64,000 bases of DNA from Erythrobacter sp. Its GTDB lineage: Bacteria; Pseudomonadota; Alphaproteobacteria; Sphingomonadales; Sphingomonadaceae. Numbering within the stretch: position 1 is the stretch's first letter; each line of letters begins with the position of its first letter. Both the position numbers and the translations under genes were made by a program. Where the stretch lies: the NCBI GenBank assembly GCA_019739335.1, contig CP073261.1, positions 2,780,001 through 2,844,000 on the forward strand, in the 5' to 3' direction. Positions 28,513 to 37,672 of the stretch are shown here, piece after piece. The notes under the pieces were generated by a model that saw nothing but the letters and a program-made list of their open reading frames with translations, did no database searches and was not told the origin of the DNA.

Positions 28513-29604
28513 TTGGCCAAAGCCGCTACTTCAAGTTCAGCGAAAAGCAAGCAGACGAGCAAGTCTGCTCAAGAGGACGCGGACAGTTTCGCGCTGCGCA
28601 GCCTGCAGGCCAAGATTGAAGAGCAGGAGCGGTATTCCGCCAGCGACGAACAGCTGATGCATTTCTACGAGCAGATGCTGCTCATTCGTCGCTTTGAAGA
28701 GAAGGCCGGGCAGCTTTACGGCCTTGGCCTGATCGGCGGCTTCTGCCACCTCTACATCGGCCAGGAAGCGGTGGCGATCGGGTTGCAATCGGCGCTCGAC
28801 AATGATCGCGACAGTGTGATCACCGGCTATCGCGATCACGGCCACATGCTCGCCTACGGCATTGATCCCAAGGTCATCATGGCCGAACTGACGGGCCGCG
28901 CAGCGGGCATTTCCAAGGGCAAGGGCGGCTCGATGCACATGTTCAGCACCGAGCACAAATTCTACGGCGGCCATGGCATCGTCGGCGCGCAGGTGTCGCT
29001 TGGCGGCGGGCTCGCCTTCGCGCACAAGTACAACGAGGATGGCGGACTGTGCCTGGCCTACTTCGGCGATGGCGCGGCCAACCAGGGGCAGGTCTACGAA
29101 ACGATGAACATGGCGGCGCTGTGGAAGCTGCCGATGGTGTTCGTGGTGGAGAACAACCAGTATGCGATGGGCACCGCCGTGGGCCGGTCCTCCGCAGAAA
29201 CCGAATTCTATCGGCGGGGCACAGCTTTCCGCATTCCCGGCATGGATGTGGACGGGATGGACGTTCTCGCCGTGCGGCAGGCCGCCGAAGTCGCGTTTGC
29301 CCATGTCCGCGAAGGCAACGGCCCGGTACTGATGGAATGCAACACCTATCGGTATCGCGGGCACTCAATGTCCGACCCGGCCAAGTACCGCACGCGTGAA
29401 GAAGTGCAGGGCCAGCGCGAGAACAATGACCCGATCGAACGGGTAAAGAAAGATCTGGCCGCGGCCGGTATCGGCGAGGACAAGTTGAAGGAAATTGACA
29501 AGGATATCCGCGCAGTAGTGGCCGAAGCTGCCGACTTTGCCGAAAGTTCGCCCGAACCGGATGCGAGCGAACTCTACACCGATGTTCTGGTGGGGAGGTA
29601 CTGA
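28513..29604 (+). CDS. pdhA: Pyruvate dehydrogenase E1 component, alpha subunit
   Basis: Thiamine-diphosphate-dependent decarboxylation of pyruvate, first step of the pyruvate dehydrogenase complex. The 363-residue protein has YEQMLLIRRFEEKAGQLYG, GFCHLYIGQEA, KGGSMHMF, and the ThDP motif GDGAANQGQVYETMNMAALW to ENNQYAMGT. It ends with YRYRGHSMSDPAKYRT (the conserved phosphorylation-loop region) and ELYTDVLVGRY. No ATG fits. The TTG at 28513-28515 was chosen because GGGGAT precedes it and it yields MAKAATSSSAKSKQ, a usual disordered N-terminus. pdhB follows after 3 bases. Confidence 0.95.
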   Translation: MAKAATSSSAKSKQTSKSAQEDADSFALRSLQAKIEEQERYSASDEQLMHFYEQMLLIRRFEEKAGQLYGLGLIGGFCHLYIGQEAVAIGLQSALDNDRDSVITGYRDHGHMLAYGIDPKVIMAELTGRAAGISKGKGGSMHMFSTEHKFYGGHGIVGAQVSLGGGLAFAHKYNEDGGLCLAYFGDGAANQGQVYETMNMAALWKLPMVFVVENNQYAMGTAVGRSSAETEFYRRGTAFRIPGMDVDGMDVLAVRQAAEVAFAHVREGNGPVLMECNTYRYRGHSMSDPAKYRTREEVQGQRENNDPIERVKKDLAAAGIGEDKLKEIDKDIRAVVAEAADFAESSPEPDASELYTDVLVGRY

Positions 29605-29607
29605 GCG

Positions 29608-30996
29608 ATGGCTATCGAACTGAAAATGCCTGCGCTTTCGCCTACCATGGAAGAAGGCACGCTGGCGCGCTGGCTGGTGAAGGAAGGCGACAGCGTTGCC
29701 GCCGGAGACGTGCTGGCCGAGATCGAAACCGACAAGGCGACGATGGAATTCGAAAGCATCGACGAAGGCACCGTAGGCAGCATTCTGGTGGCCGAGGGCA
29801 GCGAGAATGTGAAAGTCGGCACGGTGATTGCAGTGTTGCTGGGCGAGGGTGAGGATGCTTCCGACGTCGAGAAGCCTGCCGCGCCAGCAGAGAAGGTGGA
29901 TAGCCAGCCGGGCGAAGGTAAGGACGTGGGTCGGGATGAGGACGAACCCGAAATAACCAAGCCCCAACCCGCCGCCAAGGTCGAAGACCCCGCCATCCCC
30001 TCCGGCACCAACATGGTCAAGCTGACCCTGCGCGAGGCCCTGCGCGATGCGATGGCCGAGGAAATGCGCCGCGACCAGCGGGTATTCGTGATGGGCGAGG
30101 AAGTCGCCGAGTATCAGGGCGCCTACAAGGTGACGCAGGGGTTGCTCGACGAATTCGGCCCCAAGCGGGTGATCGACACCCCGATCACCGAATACGGCTT
30201 TGCCGGGATCGGCACCGGTGCGGCGATGGGCGGCCTGCGGCCGATCGTGGAATTCATGACCTTCAATTTCGCCATGCAGGCGATCGATCACATCATCAAT
30301 TCCGCCGCCAAGACGAATTACATGTCCGGCGGGCAGATGCGCTGCCCGGTAGTGTTCCGTGGCCCCAACGGTGCCGCCAGCCGCGTCGGCGCGCAGCACA
30401 GCCAGAACTACGGCCCGTGGTACGCCAGCGTCCCTGGCCTGATCGTAATTGCACCCTACGATGCGCAGGATGCCAAAGGCCTGCTGAAATCGGCTATCCG
30501 CAGCGACGATCCGGTAGTCTTCCTCGAAAACGAGTTGATCTACGGCCAGACTTTCGAACTGGCGCAGCTGGACGATCACGTGCTGCCCATCGGCAAGGCG
30601 CGGATCATGCGCGAGGGTTCGGATGTCACCATCGTCTCCTACTCGATCGCCGTCGGCATCGCGCTGAAGGCGGCAGAGGAGCTAGCCGAGCAGGGGATCG
30701 ACGCCGAAGTGATCGACCTGCGCACCCTGCGCCCGCTCGACAAGGAAGCCATTCTCACCTCATTGGCCAAGACCAATCGGGTGGTGATCGCCGAAGAGGG
30801 TTGGCCGACCTGCTCGATTGCCTCAGAAATCGTGGCGATCTGCATGGAGGACGGCTTCGACCATCTCGATGCGCCGGCGCTGCGGGTGTGCAACGAGGAT
30901 GTGCCGCTGCCCTATGCCGCCAATCTGGAAAAGCTGGCGCTGATCGACAAGGAACGCGTAATCGCCGCCTGCCGCAAGGTCTGCTACCGGGATTAG
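29608..30996 (+). CDS. pdhB: Pyruvate dehydrogenase E1 beta subunit with N-terminal lipoyl domain
   Basis: Second half of the E1 heterotetramer. The 462-residue chain begins with a lipoyl domain (about 1-80) whose lipoylated lysine is in [12 protein letters not shown]. An acidic, Pro/Ala-rich linker (about 85-135) and the transketolase-type beta subunit follow, with [37 protein letters not shown], and a C-terminal domain with [15 protein letters not shown] and [10 protein letters not shown] lipoyl domain on PdhB, in addition to the E2 one, is known in alphaproteobacteria. E2 and E3 genes are not in the window. Its stop overlaps the convergent TadE-like gene by 4 bases. Confidence 0.97.
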   Translation: MAIELKMPALSPTMEEGTLARWLVKEGDSVAAGDVLAEIETDKATMEFESIDEGTVGSILVAEGSENVKVGTVIAVLLGEGEDASDVEKPAAPAEKVDSQPGEGKDVGRDEDEPEITKPQPAAKVEDPAIPSGTNMVKLTLREALRDAMAEEMRRDQRVFVMGEEVAEYQGAYKVTQGLLDEFGPKRVIDTPITEYGFAGIGTGAAMGGLRPIVEFMTFNFAMQAIDHIINSAAKTNYMSGGQMRCPVVFRGPNGAASRVGAQHSQNYGPWYASVPGLIVIAPYDAQDAKGLLKSAIRSDDPVVFLENELIYGQTFELAQLDDHVLPIGKARIMREGSDVTIVSYSIAVGIALKAAEELAEQGIDAEVIDLRTLRPLDKEAILTSLAKTNRVVIAEEGWPTCSIASEIVAICMEDGFDHLDAPALRVCNEDVPLPYAANLEKLALIDKERVIAACRKVCYRD

Positions 30997-31694
30997 TTGC
31001 CCATCGAGAGCCCGGAGCCGCCGTGTTCATCGCAGCTGGCGACCGGGTCCGGAGCGGCAGAATCGCGCTGGTATATTTGCGTCAAGTCGCGGTCGTCACG
31101 GACGGTGAAGCTGGCGATGGCGGTGATTTCGTGTGATGCGAACGAAAAGGGATCGCCCACCAGCGGCTGGTAATCGTACGATATCTCGACGAACATCACG
31201 GCATCGTCGGCAAAGGCAATGACTTCTTCCCCGGCTGGTCCCATGCCGGGGAAGCCTCCCGCAGTGCCGTCGCCTTCTTCTCCGTAGCTGCTGTCATGGA
31301 GCTTCGTGCCCATGCATCGCTGCCATTCGATGTACTGCCGGTCCGTGGTTCCCTCCACCACTTGCAGGCTGCTCAGGATCACCCTGCCATGCGCGTAGAG
31401 ATCTACTCCCGCGCTGCTCTGCATATGGGCACCGTAGAAAAGATCGTTGATATCGGCTTCGTAGATCTTTCGATCCTGGAGGACGGACGTGTCACCGATG
31501 CGCGAAGCGTTATCTGCGATCTGGATGGCCAGCTGCGAAATCTGCATCTGCACCAACGCGCGATTGGCGGTCTCCAGTCCCATCAGGCCGACCCCCAGCA
31601 CGAACGGCATGGCGAGCGCGAACTCGGTCATCGCGACGCCGGACACGTCCCGGCGCAGGCGGCGCAGCAAGGTGGGAAGAGCAGCCGGCATCAT
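30993..31694 (-). CDS. TadE-family pilus-assembly protein (module 2, second TadE)
   Basis: A 233-residue pseudopilin-like protein. A basic N-terminus ([11 protein letters not shown]) is followed by [22 protein letters not shown], the TadE-type hydrophobic helix with conserved Glu, and then a long extracytoplasmic domain with few recognisable features ([33 protein letters not shown]). TadE-type proteins are processed minor pseudopilins of tight-adherence pili. It is coupled to the preceding TadE gene by ATGA (31691-31694). It is the last gene of the minus-strand Tad group and overlaps the pdhB end. Confidence 0.82.
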   Translation of the reverse strand: MMPAALPTLLRRLRRDVSGVAMTEFALAMPFVLGVGLMGLETANRALVQMQISQLAIQIADNASRIGDTSVLQDRKIYEADINDLFYGAHMQSSAGVDLYAHGRVILSSLQVVEGTTDRQYIEWQRCMGTKLHDSSYGEEGDGTAGGFPGMGPAGEEVIAFADDAVMFVEISYDYQPLVGDPFSFASHEITAIASFTVRDDRDLTQIYQRDSAAPDPVASCDEHGGSGLSMGN

Positions 31695-32281
31695 GCGCAG
31701 TTTCCCGTCGTGAAGGTTTCCTCGGTCATGTTGAACGGCTGGTTGCGCAGCACGGTTCGGGCGCTGACGTTCACAGTGTCATCGAAGCCCAGCAATCCCG
31801 CCAGCGGAAAAGCGCGATCATAGCTGGCATTCACTTCGTAGAGCACTGCATCGCGCGCGCTGTTGGCGGCGTCACGAGCGCGGGTGCTATCCCAGAAGCC
31901 GTTGCTGTTCAGATCGACGAATGTCTCGTTGTTGTTGCAAACCCCGTCACCATTGGTGTCGGTGAACTCCTCCGCGCGGCCCATGTCGGAATAATTGCGA
32001 TAGGCGGAGCGGGTGAAAGTGACATTGGACGAAGGCACGACCTTCTGCACGGCTTCACGCACCTTGGTATCCAAGGCAGCGGGGTTGTTTGCGAATTGTT
32101 CGATAGTGGAATCGCGCGCGGCCTTTTGCACCGCTCCTTCAATCATCGATTCCGCGTAGATGTTGTACGAAAAATCGAACAAACCCATCATCGTCACCAG
32201 CAGCACCGGGGCCAGCAGCGCGAACTCGACGACTGTCACGCCAGCCTCGTCGCGACCGAGCCCAGAGCTTCTCGCGCACAT
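31691..32281 (-). CDS. TadE-family pilus-assembly protein with calcium-loop-like insert (module 2, first TadE)
   Basis: A 196-residue protein with a TadE helix near the N-terminus (GVTVVEFALLAPVLLVTMMG, about 15-34; the Glu is typical of TadE). The exported part carries DTNGDGVCNNNE closely followed by DLNSNGFWD. These two Asp/Asn-rich loops look like EF-hand/dockerin calcium loops. The ATG at 32279-32281 overlaps the stop of the VWA TadG gene by one base (TGATG), and its stop overlaps the next TadE, so translation is coupled through the module. Adhesive pilus function is inferred from family membership. Confidence 0.82.
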   Translation of the reverse strand: MCARSSGLGRDEAGVTVVEFALLAPVLLVTMMGLFDFSYNIYAESMIEGAVQKAARDSTIEQFANNPAALDTKVREAVQKVVPSSNVTFTRSAYRNYSDMGRAEEFTDTNGDGVCNNNETFVDLNSNGFWDSTRARDAANSARDAVLYEVNASYDRAFPLAGLLGFDDTVNVSARTVLRNQPFNMTEETFTTGNCA

Positions 32282-34164
32282 CAACTTGAAACCCGCAGTT
32301 CGCTCATGGATCGGGCGATTTCCTGGAATGCGTCGTTCAGCTCTTCGGCGCTCGAAGCCTCGAAGGTTCTTCCAGGTCCGCCGCATTCCTCCATGATCGG
32401 GTTGAGCGTGGTGCCGAAGGCCACTACCCAAACGGTAATGTTGCGGTTCTTTACCTGCTCGCAGACAACGCTGAAGCGGTTCTCTATGGTCTGGCGCAGG
32501 GTTTCGCTGCCGCCCGGCAGCCAGCGGCGCTGGTCGAGGCCATCGATGCCATAGGCACCGTAAGCAAGATCGAATGGCTCCGTTTGTCCATCGGTCAGCC
32601 AGATCATGTGGCGGCTGCGGGTGCGGCCGCCTTCATCGGCATTGTCGGCGGCGAACAGCCCGGTCGGCGAAAGCAGGCGTCCGCCCCAGATCATCCCGAT
32701 GTCGTGGTAGGTGGCGCCAAAGGGCTGGAGCGTAGCGAGATAACCGTCGAGACTGGCGCTCGTCATTTCTGTCAGGCGTTGGGCCGGGGCAGGGCAGTCG
32801 GAGAACCACCAGTTACCGCTGTCGACAAATTCCTGCTCTGTCGTCACCTCGGCGGTCGTGAATGAGCCGCTGCCGTTGTGCTGCATGGAGCGGACATATA
32901 TCGCTTCGGGATAGCGAGGCCGCCACTGGGTTGAAGGATCGCCCGCTGTAGGCACCAGATCGATATCGAGATCGAGCGCGCGGGTGAAATCGACGTTGTC
33001 GTAATCTGTAATCCGGTAGGTATCGCGTTCCTCGATGCAGCCATCCTGCTCTGTACGCCAGTTGGCGACATTGCGGGAGATCGGACGGTAAAGCCACTTG
33101 TATTCCAGCGCAGGGACTTCGGTGACTTCCTCGTAATTCTGCACATAGTTGGTCGACATGCGGTACTGGACTTCACAGATGCTGCCGTTCACGTGGGAAC
33201 GGAATACCTTGCCGTTCTCCAGCATCTGCATCGGCTGGACCGAAAGGATCGCCGCAGGCTGGGTCTTTACCTCGTTGTACTCGGTGCCGTTTTCCGTTGG
33301 CGTGTAGACGATCGTGTCGGCCGGGGTCGCTCCGTTGCAGCTATAGTATCCGCGCTGGTCCCAGCTGGTGGCCGGATTCCAGGTTGCGGGATAGGTGGAC
33401 TGGGTGATCCATGTTCCCCAGGGGGTGCGGGTGCCCGAAACATAGGTCCAGTTGCGCGTATAGGTCGTTCCATGGGAAACGACGACCTGGTTCGATTGTT
33501 CGCGGCTTTGGTACGTCCATTCATCAACCACCCAGTCGTCTTCCAGCAGGTGGCCGACGTTCACGTTGGTGGCGTAAGGCACGAAGCCGTAGCGGATTTC
33601 GGTGTTGGGTGCCTTGTTGCTGTCGATCTGGGTATAGAAATCGCGGATCACCTGTTTGACTGAATCCAGCCGGTTCAGCGTATCACCCGGATTGGTGTGC
33701 CGCATCGATCCGGTGGTATCGACCACCATCATGATGTCGAGATCGCTGAAGTTGAGGATCGAAGCGCAATCGACCGAGACTTCGACCTCGTCGAAGCCAA
33801 AGACGGCCATCAGTGTGGTGGGCACATCGACCCTGGCGGTGCCGCTGATAGAATAGTTTTCTTCCAGCGCCATCTCGAAGCTACGGTTTTCGGTGCCGTA
33901 AGCGCCGTCCTGAAAGTTGAGGTTGAAGAACCGCTGACCGGTTTCGACCACATCGTTCGGAACCACGCCGTCTACCGCCACGCTGGACCCCAGCCGCTTG
34001 CGCGCCGCCAGAGTGCCGGCGTCGCAGGCCTGCTGCAGGCGGCTCTGCGCCAGATACCCGCGGCCCATGTCGATCCCGCCGCCAAGCAGGGCGAGAAGTG
34101 GAAACAGCGAAGCCGCGATCATCGCCAGCACATTGCCCGACGTGTCGCGCGCCAGACGGGACAT
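32281..34164 (-). CDS. TadG-like pilus-assembly protein with von Willebrand A domain
   Basis: A 627-residue protein. It has an N-terminal TadG-type helix (GNVLAMIAASLFPLLALLGG, about 10-30, followed by GYLAQSRLQQACDAGTLAARK) and a VWA domain from about residue 150 with a MIDAS-like DTTGSM. A long Trp/Tyr-rich insertion (about 220-430) splits the VWA domain, which ends with MIWLTDGQTEPF and WVVAFGT. TadG proteins are exported and thought to anchor or stabilise Tad pili. I chose the ATG at 34162-34164 (MSRLARDTSGN matches the family start); an in-frame ATG at 34207-34209 would add 15 residues. First gene of the second TadG-TadE-TadE module. Confidence 0.85.
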   Translation of the reverse strand: MSRLARDTSGNVLAMIAASLFPLLALLGGGIDMGRGYLAQSRLQQACDAGTLAARKRLGSSVAVDGVVPNDVVETGQRFFNLNFQDGAYGTENRSFEMALEENYSISGTARVDVPTTLMAVFGFDEVEVSVDCASILNFSDLDIMMVVDTTGSMRHTNPGDTLNRLDSVKQVIRDFYTQIDSNKAPNTEIRYGFVPYATNVNVGHLLEDDWVVDEWTYQSREQSNQVVVSHGTTYTRNWTYVSGTRTPWGTWITQSTYPATWNPATSWDQRGYYSCNGATPADTIVYTPTENGTEYNEVKTQPAAILSVQPMQMLENGKVFRSHVNGSICEVQYRMSTNYVQNYEEVTEVPALEYKWLYRPISRNVANWRTEQDGCIEERDTYRITDYDNVDFTRALDLDIDLVPTAGDPSTQWRPRYPEAIYVRSMQHNGSGSFTTAEVTTEQEFVDSGNWWFSDCPAPAQRLTEMTSASLDGYLATLQPFGATYHDIGMIWGGRLLSPTGLFAADNADEGGRTRSRHMIWLTDGQTEPFDLAYGAYGIDGLDQRRWLPGGSETLRQTIENRFSVVCEQVKNRNITVWVVAFGTTLNPIMEECGGPGRTFEASSAEELNDAFQEIARSMSELRVSS

Positions 34165-34346
34165 TACCCGACCGTGAGGGATCGAACAGTGGTTTCCAGG
34201 CTTGCGCATGGCAAGTGTTATAGGCTGGCAGGGTTGAGGCAATCCCGAAGAAACGGGGTTAAATTTGCCTTGCAAGTTGTAAAATGACGTGTTTCGTCAA
34301 TGCCTTGAATGCCAGATCACAGCCACCCCGCAGGGCTAGCCGACGG

Positions 34347-34778
34347 TCACACTGTCAGGAAAATCGGACGACTGAAATCGAGTGTAGGGCCTTCGATATC
34401 GATGAATTCGAGCACGCTGGTGATCCGGTACGTCACGGTAATGTCGAGTTCACGCGCTCCGGCAACTCGCTGTGTGGGTGCGTCGACAATAATCACGCCG
34501 AGCCGGTCCGGGTTCATCAGGTAGGGCGCACCCTGAGCGTGATTGCGGGCCCAGCTGCGGATCTGCGAATTAGAAAGCGCATTGCCGGTCTGGTATTGCA
34601 CCATCGCATAGCGTGCGACATCAGCGGACAGATTCCGCATCGCATTGTAGCTTTGCAGCCCCATCCCCACCTGGAGTACGCCCAGGATCATCACGATGAA
34701 GGCGGGGCCGATCAGCGCGAATTCGATCGCGGCGACACCGGCTTTGTCGCGGCGGAGACGGGTCAGGAAATGGCGCAT
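34347..34778 (-). CDS. TadE-family pilus-assembly protein (module 1, second TadE)
   Basis: A 143-residue protein with MRHFLTRLRRDKAG, then the TadE helix VAAIEFALIGPAFIVMILGVLQVG (about 15-38) and an exported domain with MRNLSADVARYAMVQYQTG and ELDITVTYRITSVLEFI. This is closest to a textbook TadE: Glu five residues into the helix, length about 140. It follows the preceding TadE gene with a 2-base gap. It ends module 1; a 182-base gap then separates it from the VWA TadG. Confidence 0.86.
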   Translation of the reverse strand: MRHFLTRLRRDKAGVAAIEFALIGPAFIVMILGVLQVGMGLQSYNAMRNLSADVARYAMVQYQTGNALSNSQIRSWARNHAQGAPYLMNPDRLGVIIVDAPTQRVAGARELDITVTYRITSVLEFIDIEGPTLDFSRPIFLTV

Positions 34779-34780
34779 GG

Positions 34781-35239
34781 CTATCCGATCTGTACGGTGC
34801 GGCTGATGTTGTAATCGAACCCGGTTGTGACACCGAACTTGGTCCAGACAGGTTCGTATGTGTCGGTTATGTCGACCTGGATGAACTTGTACTCGACATC
34901 CGAACCGCAACTGTCTGCAGTGGTGACATAGGTCGATGTGACGCCGCAGCGAAATATTGGCGTGATTGTCACGTGATCGTTCGTTAATCCGGTGGAAGCG
35001 ACGACGATGTCGCGCACTGTCGTCATTTCTTCGGGCGTTTCCGGAGCGACCGCGCGGACCACGGATGCGGCCTCCGCAGCGGCGCTCTGCAATTCCGTCT
35101 GCCGGGCAACCATCGAACTGACTTCGAAGCCGCCGAGCGCCAGCACCAGCAGGATCGGCGCGACGAAAGCAGTTTCGATGGCCATCGATCCGTCGTCGTT
35201 GCGACGGAACTGCGTGACCCGGGAGAGGGCGCGGATCAT
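34781..35239 (-). CDS. TadE-family pilus-assembly protein (module 1, first TadE)
   Basis: A 152-residue protein with MIRALSRVTQFRRNDDG, then SMAIETAFVAPILLVLALGGFEVSS (the TadE-type helix, about 18-42, with conserved Glu) and an exported domain containing a likely disulfide (FRCGVTSTYVTTADSCGSD). The ATG at 35237-35239 overlaps the upstream TadG-like stop (ATGA). Family membership implies a minor pseudopilin processed by a TadV/CpaA-type peptidase, none of which is in the window. Confidence 0.83.
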   Translation of the reverse strand: MIRALSRVTQFRRNDDGSMAIETAFVAPILLVLALGGFEVSSMVARQTELQSAAAEAASVVRAVAPETPEEMTTVRDIVVASTGLTNDHVTITPIFRCGVTSTYVTTADSCGSDVEYKFIQVDITDTYEPVWTKFGVTTGFDYNISRTVQIG

Positions 35240-36825
35240 GCGACCAGCCTGACGCGGGCGGCGGTGGAAATGACCGCCGTGTCTTCCGACGACCCGGCGG
35301 GACAGAAGGTGGACATGTTGGTGGTGCCGGTGATGGTGATGTTGTTCGCCGCGATCATCAGGCACTGGCTGGTGACGCCAACGGTTCCGGCAAAGAACAC
35401 TTCGCTGATCGGGAAATACAGCGTGCCGTTAAGCACGGTATTGGCGTTGCCGTTCAGCTTGGTCCTGCCGCTGCCTTCGGAGTCGCGATCTTCGAACACA
35501 AGCATGCCAGCCAGATCATTGGCATCGTCTGCCGAGACACCCAGCGACATCAGGTCGGACGCCTGCATGGCTGTCAGGCTGATGTCCGCGCCCCCGGCAA
35601 CGTCGATCCAAGCGCCGTCATATAGCACGAACATGACGCCGGATCCGGTAACTTCGTGCTGGCCGGTGATCTTCAATCCGCCACCGACGATGTTGTAAAC
35701 ACCGGGGGCAAAGGCGGTATTACAGGAGATGTGGATGTCGGTATATGTGCCCGGGCGCACGGAGCCTGCTGGCATGCCGCCGGCGATCTGTATGTCGCTG
35801 TAGGTGTTGTAAACCGTCTGGGTCCGGCGTTCCCACTTCTGGTTCCCGCCGCCCTGGCTGCCGATCCGGGTCCAGACTTCCGAGGTGGACGTTGTCGTGC
35901 CCGCGGTTGTTCCATTGGGAACGGTCTGGTCATAGGCAGAGGTTGTCAGGTCAGTGTCCGACTTTCCCTCGGTGTTCGACCAGCCGGTCGCATTGCGCTG
36001 GGTCGAACCCTGGAAATAGTCGTAGACGGTGACGGTGCGGGTTTCGATATCCGCCGTCGTTGTCGTCGGCTCGGCACCGCAGCTATAGGTGCGATCGACC
36101 TGCGAGGCAGCGGGATTTGGCGGCGACAGCTCCTCGAACGGATCGTAGAGTCCATCCTGGTTCTCGAGGATGATATCGTCGGTATTGTCTTTCAGCCACT
36201 GGTCGATGCCGCCCGCCGAAATGATCCAGCCTGCTTCCACTTCGGGATTGCCGTCGACCTTGATAGAAAGGTCGTCGGTCGAAAGCGCGGCGAGACCACA
36301 ACTGGCGGTAAGGATGGAGTTGCCGCCGATCGTGATGGCGCCTTCGTCTTCGTCGTCGAGCGCGATCAGGCAGCTGGTGAAAGTGGTACCTTCCTCGAAA
36401 CTCGCCTGTGCATAGGCGTAAATCTCGGTGCTGCCCCCGGTGATGAAGCTGCTGAACGGCAATTCCTTTGCGGCCGTAACCGACACCGCGACCGAATTCT
36501 GCGTGCCACCGGCATAGTCGGCCAATTGCACCGTTGGATCCTGGTTGAAATCGTCGGTGACGGAAAGATTGGCGTTGAATTCCTGTAGCGCCCGGGTCTG
36601 GTAGGTTTCCTCGGTATCCTCGTCCGCCCGTGCCCAGGCACCGGCGATCGCGGCCTGATCAGCGGCAAACTGCAATTCGCGTTTCCACATGTACCATTGG
36701 GTCATGTCCACGCCCAAGCCGGCGCCGCCGATCAACACCGGCATTCCCAAAGCGACAAGCAAGGTGGCATTGCCGCTCGAGCAGCCTGCCATGCGGGCGA
36801 TGTTACGACGGATCTTCGTGATCAT
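35236..36825 (-). CDS. TadG-like pilus-assembly protein (no VWA domain; module 1)
   Basis: A 529-residue protein. The N-terminal TadG helix is GNATLLVALGMPVLIGGAGLGVD (about 17-40), followed by YMWKRELQFAADQAAIAGAWA. There is no VWA domain. The exported part is Gly/Thr/Asn-rich (for example GTTAGTTTSTSEVWTR) with regularly spaced short beta-strand-like segments towards the end (VYNIVGGGLKITGQHEVTG; AANNITITGTTNMS), suggesting a beta-helix. It contains scattered cysteines, suggesting disulfides. It is first in module 1 and coupled to the next TadE (ATGA at 35236-35239). Confidence 0.8.
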   Translation of the reverse strand: MITKIRRNIARMAGCSSGNATLLVALGMPVLIGGAGLGVDMTQWYMWKRELQFAADQAAIAGAWARADEDTEETYQTRALQEFNANLSVTDDFNQDPTVQLADYAGGTQNSVAVSVTAAKELPFSSFITGGSTEIYAYAQASFEEGTTFTSCLIALDDEDEGAITIGGNSILTASCGLAALSTDDLSIKVDGNPEVEAGWIISAGGIDQWLKDNTDDIILENQDGLYDPFEELSPPNPAASQVDRTYSCGAEPTTTTADIETRTVTVYDYFQGSTQRNATGWSNTEGKSDTDLTTSAYDQTVPNGTTAGTTTSTSEVWTRIGSQGGGNQKWERRTQTVYNTYSDIQIAGGMPAGSVRPGTYTDIHISCNTAFAPGVYNIVGGGLKITGQHEVTGSGVMFVLYDGAWIDVAGGADISLTAMQASDLMSLGVSADDANDLAGMLVFEDRDSEGSGRTKLNGNANTVLNGTLYFPISEVFFAGTVGVTSQCLMIAANNITITGTTNMSTFCPAGSSEDTAVISTAARVRLVA

Positions 36826-37001
36826 TGGGCCTACCTGTTTTCATTATCGCGCAATCTTCGGTCGCTCCGGTATGATACGCGCGGTGTAGTAACCGAGCTG
36901 TAAACGCAGCTGGTTAACAACCCTTACAGCACCACCTAGCGCAGCATTCCGCCAATCCCGGAGTTGACGGGAGCGTGGCTGTGGGGGCACGGCGCAGGCC
37001 C

Positions 37002-37640
37002 ATGAATGCAGACCTTATCGAAACCTTGCCGCTGCCCCATCGGCTGGCCTTAAGTTACGCTCCGCGGCGCGCACGGACGCCTGTGCTGGCACTGATGGCA
37101 CTGGAAGCACGGCTCTCGGCGGTCCTGCGCCAGAAGGGCGAGGCGATAATTGCGCAGATGAAACTCGCCTGGTGGCGGGACCGGTTCGGGGAGCCCGCAG
37201 AGCAATGGCCACGGGGGGAGCCGTTGCTTGAATTGCTGCGAGAATGGCCGGGTAACAGGGAGGTGCTAAGCGGTCTCGTCGATGGGTGGGAGGTGTTGCT
37301 GGGAGAGCAGCTCGACCGCAGGACGATACAAGAATTTGCATCTGCAAGGGCCGCTGCATGGGCGGAAGCGGGAAATTCCGCTGCCGATACACTGGTCGCC
37401 TGCCAGTATGCCCTTGCCGATCTGGCGCTTCATCTGGAGCCGGGGCCGGAGCGCGAGGATGCGACGGCTTTGCTTGCCGAGTCGCGGGGGAGGGGCTTCC
37501 CCGCATGTTCGCGCAACCTTCGCCCCCTGGCGGTGCTCCGCGCGCTGGGCCTGCGCGCATTGGACCGTGGCAATACCGAACTGCTCGACGGCCCCGCTGC
37601 CATGCTGCTCGCCTTGCGGGTTGGCATTACCGGGCGATAG
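37002..37640 (+). CDS. Squalene/phytoene-synthase-fold protein, probably non-catalytic
   Basis: A 212-residue soluble protein. The segment LSYAPRRARTPVLALMALEARLSAVLRQKGEAIIAQMKLAWWRDRF resembles the start of the squalene/phytoene-synthase fold (compare NDUFAF6-like proteins). The rest is helical: EWPGNREVLSGLVDGWEVLL, then LVACQYALADLALHLE. I see no DxxxD metal-binding motifs, so it is unlikely to make carotenoids itself. The ATG at 37002 was chosen; a GTG at 36975 with GGGAG upstream is an alternative. It precedes the EF-hand gene on the same strand. The family call is tentative. Confidence 0.6.
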   Translation: MNADLIETLPLPHRLALSYAPRRARTPVLALMALEARLSAVLRQKGEAIIAQMKLAWWRDRFGEPAEQWPRGEPLLELLREWPGNREVLSGLVDGWEVLLGEQLDRRTIQEFASARAAAWAEAGNSAADTLVACQYALADLALHLEPGPEREDATALLAESRGRGFPACSRNLRPLAVLRALGLRALDRGNTELLDGPAAMLLALRVGITGR

Positions 37641-37672
37641 CGTAAATTCCGGCCAGCTATTGGGAATCACGC

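Noticed and set aside
36890..36930. Possible CtrA site (TTAA-N-TTA) before the Tad modules
   Set aside because: Spacing is 6 or 9 instead of 7 and only one half matches; not reported as a site.
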